This document shows, piece by piece, positions 63,884-64,000 of a stretch of DNA of 64,000 nucleotides; within the stretch, counting starts at the first letter, position 1; every line of letters begins with the position of its first letter. The notes below the pieces were generated by a model. That model did not search any database. It was not told where the DNA came from and worked only from the letters and a program-made list of their open reading frames with translations. Made by a program: the position numbers and the translations under genes. The stretch is taken from contig NZ_JAHEHX010000019.1 in assembly GCF_024639685.1 (NCBI RefSeq), forward strand, positions 496,001 to 560,000, written 5' to 3'. The stretch comes from Polaribacter sp. Its GTDB lineage: Bacteria; Bacteroidota; Bacteroidia; Flavobacteriales; Flavobacteriaceae.

Positions 63884-64000
63884 TTAATTTCTTTGTGAAC
63901 AGTCATTTTCTTTAAGATAGGATTAAATTTCTTAACCTCTAATCTATCTGGAGTGTTCTTTTTGTTCTTAGTTGTAATGTATCTAGAAGTACCCGCTTGA
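63884..64000 (-). CDS. rpmG: 50S ribosomal protein L33 (partial)
   Basis: The gene runs off the right edge; 38 C-terminal codons plus the stop are visible, reading [20 protein letters not shown] then [17 protein letters not shown]. This is the Bacteroidota form of L33. It lies 57 bp upstream of the DUF4295 gene on the same strand, part of the expected rpmB-rpmG-DUF4295 cluster. Confidence 0.95.

Noticed and set aside
1..64000. tRNA or rRNA genes, CRISPR arrays, prophage, integrases, transposases
   Set aside because: No GC-rich tRNA-like cloverleaf, no regular repeat-spacer pattern and no mobile-element protein was found on either strand.

Overview
The window is chromosomal DNA from a member of the Flavobacteriaceae (Bacteroidota). 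Protein content suggests a Polaribacter/Tenacibaculum-like marine lineage, but the genus cannot be fixed from this sequence alone. The evidence is strong AT richness, promoter -7 elements of the TAnnTTTG type, frequent TTG starts with weak ribosome binding sites, and lineage-typical genes. These include the ECF sigma / membrane partner / Spy-like sensor trio, bshC, the rpmG-DUF4295-ftsY order, small conserved flavobacterial proteins, and a dihydroorotase-like protein without its metal site. Nearly everything is core metabolism or information processing. I found no phage, insertion sequence, CRISPR array, rRNA or tRNA.

Layout. 0-8 kb: 3' end of uvrB, sucC, a LolD-like ATPase, a CPBP protease, a TIGR02757 protein, a BatA-type membrane protein overlapping a dihydroorotase-like gene, and an esterase. 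8-17 kb: a beta-lactamase-fold hydrolase, a large unknown protein, the sigma operon, then a leftward block (two small conserved proteins, CAT-like acetyltransferase, HAD phosphatase, kdsB, queD, idi) and a cyclophilin lipoprotein. 17-21 kb: prfC, a predicted outer-membrane beta-barrel protein, and a cyclophilin-FKBP fusion. 21-26 kb: leftward leuCD-leuA-leuB operon. 26-37 kb: DUF962, csaA, a Pmp3 peptide, an M14 peptidase, a fused FAD/Fe-S dehydrogenase, and valS. 37-43 kb: DUF1573 protein, aminotransferase, murB, a Cys-rich small protein, a sigma factor overlapping an Nramp-related transporter, and lipA. 43-46.6 kb: a gene-free 600-bp locus with phased repeats, a cystathionine beta-synthase-like gene, and a decayed bicarbonate-transporter/LysR locus. 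46.6-64 kb: LolE-like permease, NamZ, YkgJ, argS, lpdA, rlmF, bshC, a second M14 peptidase, a start-broken predicted membrane protein, rimO, an amidase lipoprotein, ftsY, DUF4295 and the 3' part of rpmG.

The most striking theme is gene decay that ORF calling misses. I read an SbtA-type permease with a nonsense codon and an internal deletion, a divergent LysR regulator with three in-frame stops and a deletion, and a truncated and frameshifted MFS transporter. There are also a histidine-kinase C-terminal remnant, a response-regulator C-terminal remnant, an orphan 41-codon reading frame, and a predicted outer-membrane gene whose start is disrupted at an A8 tract. A small conserved gene between the dead permease and dead LysR gene is intact. 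The best candidate for undescribed biology is the gene-free interval 42913-43514, with three direct repeats at exactly 21-bp spacing flanked by two copies of a 22-bp element.
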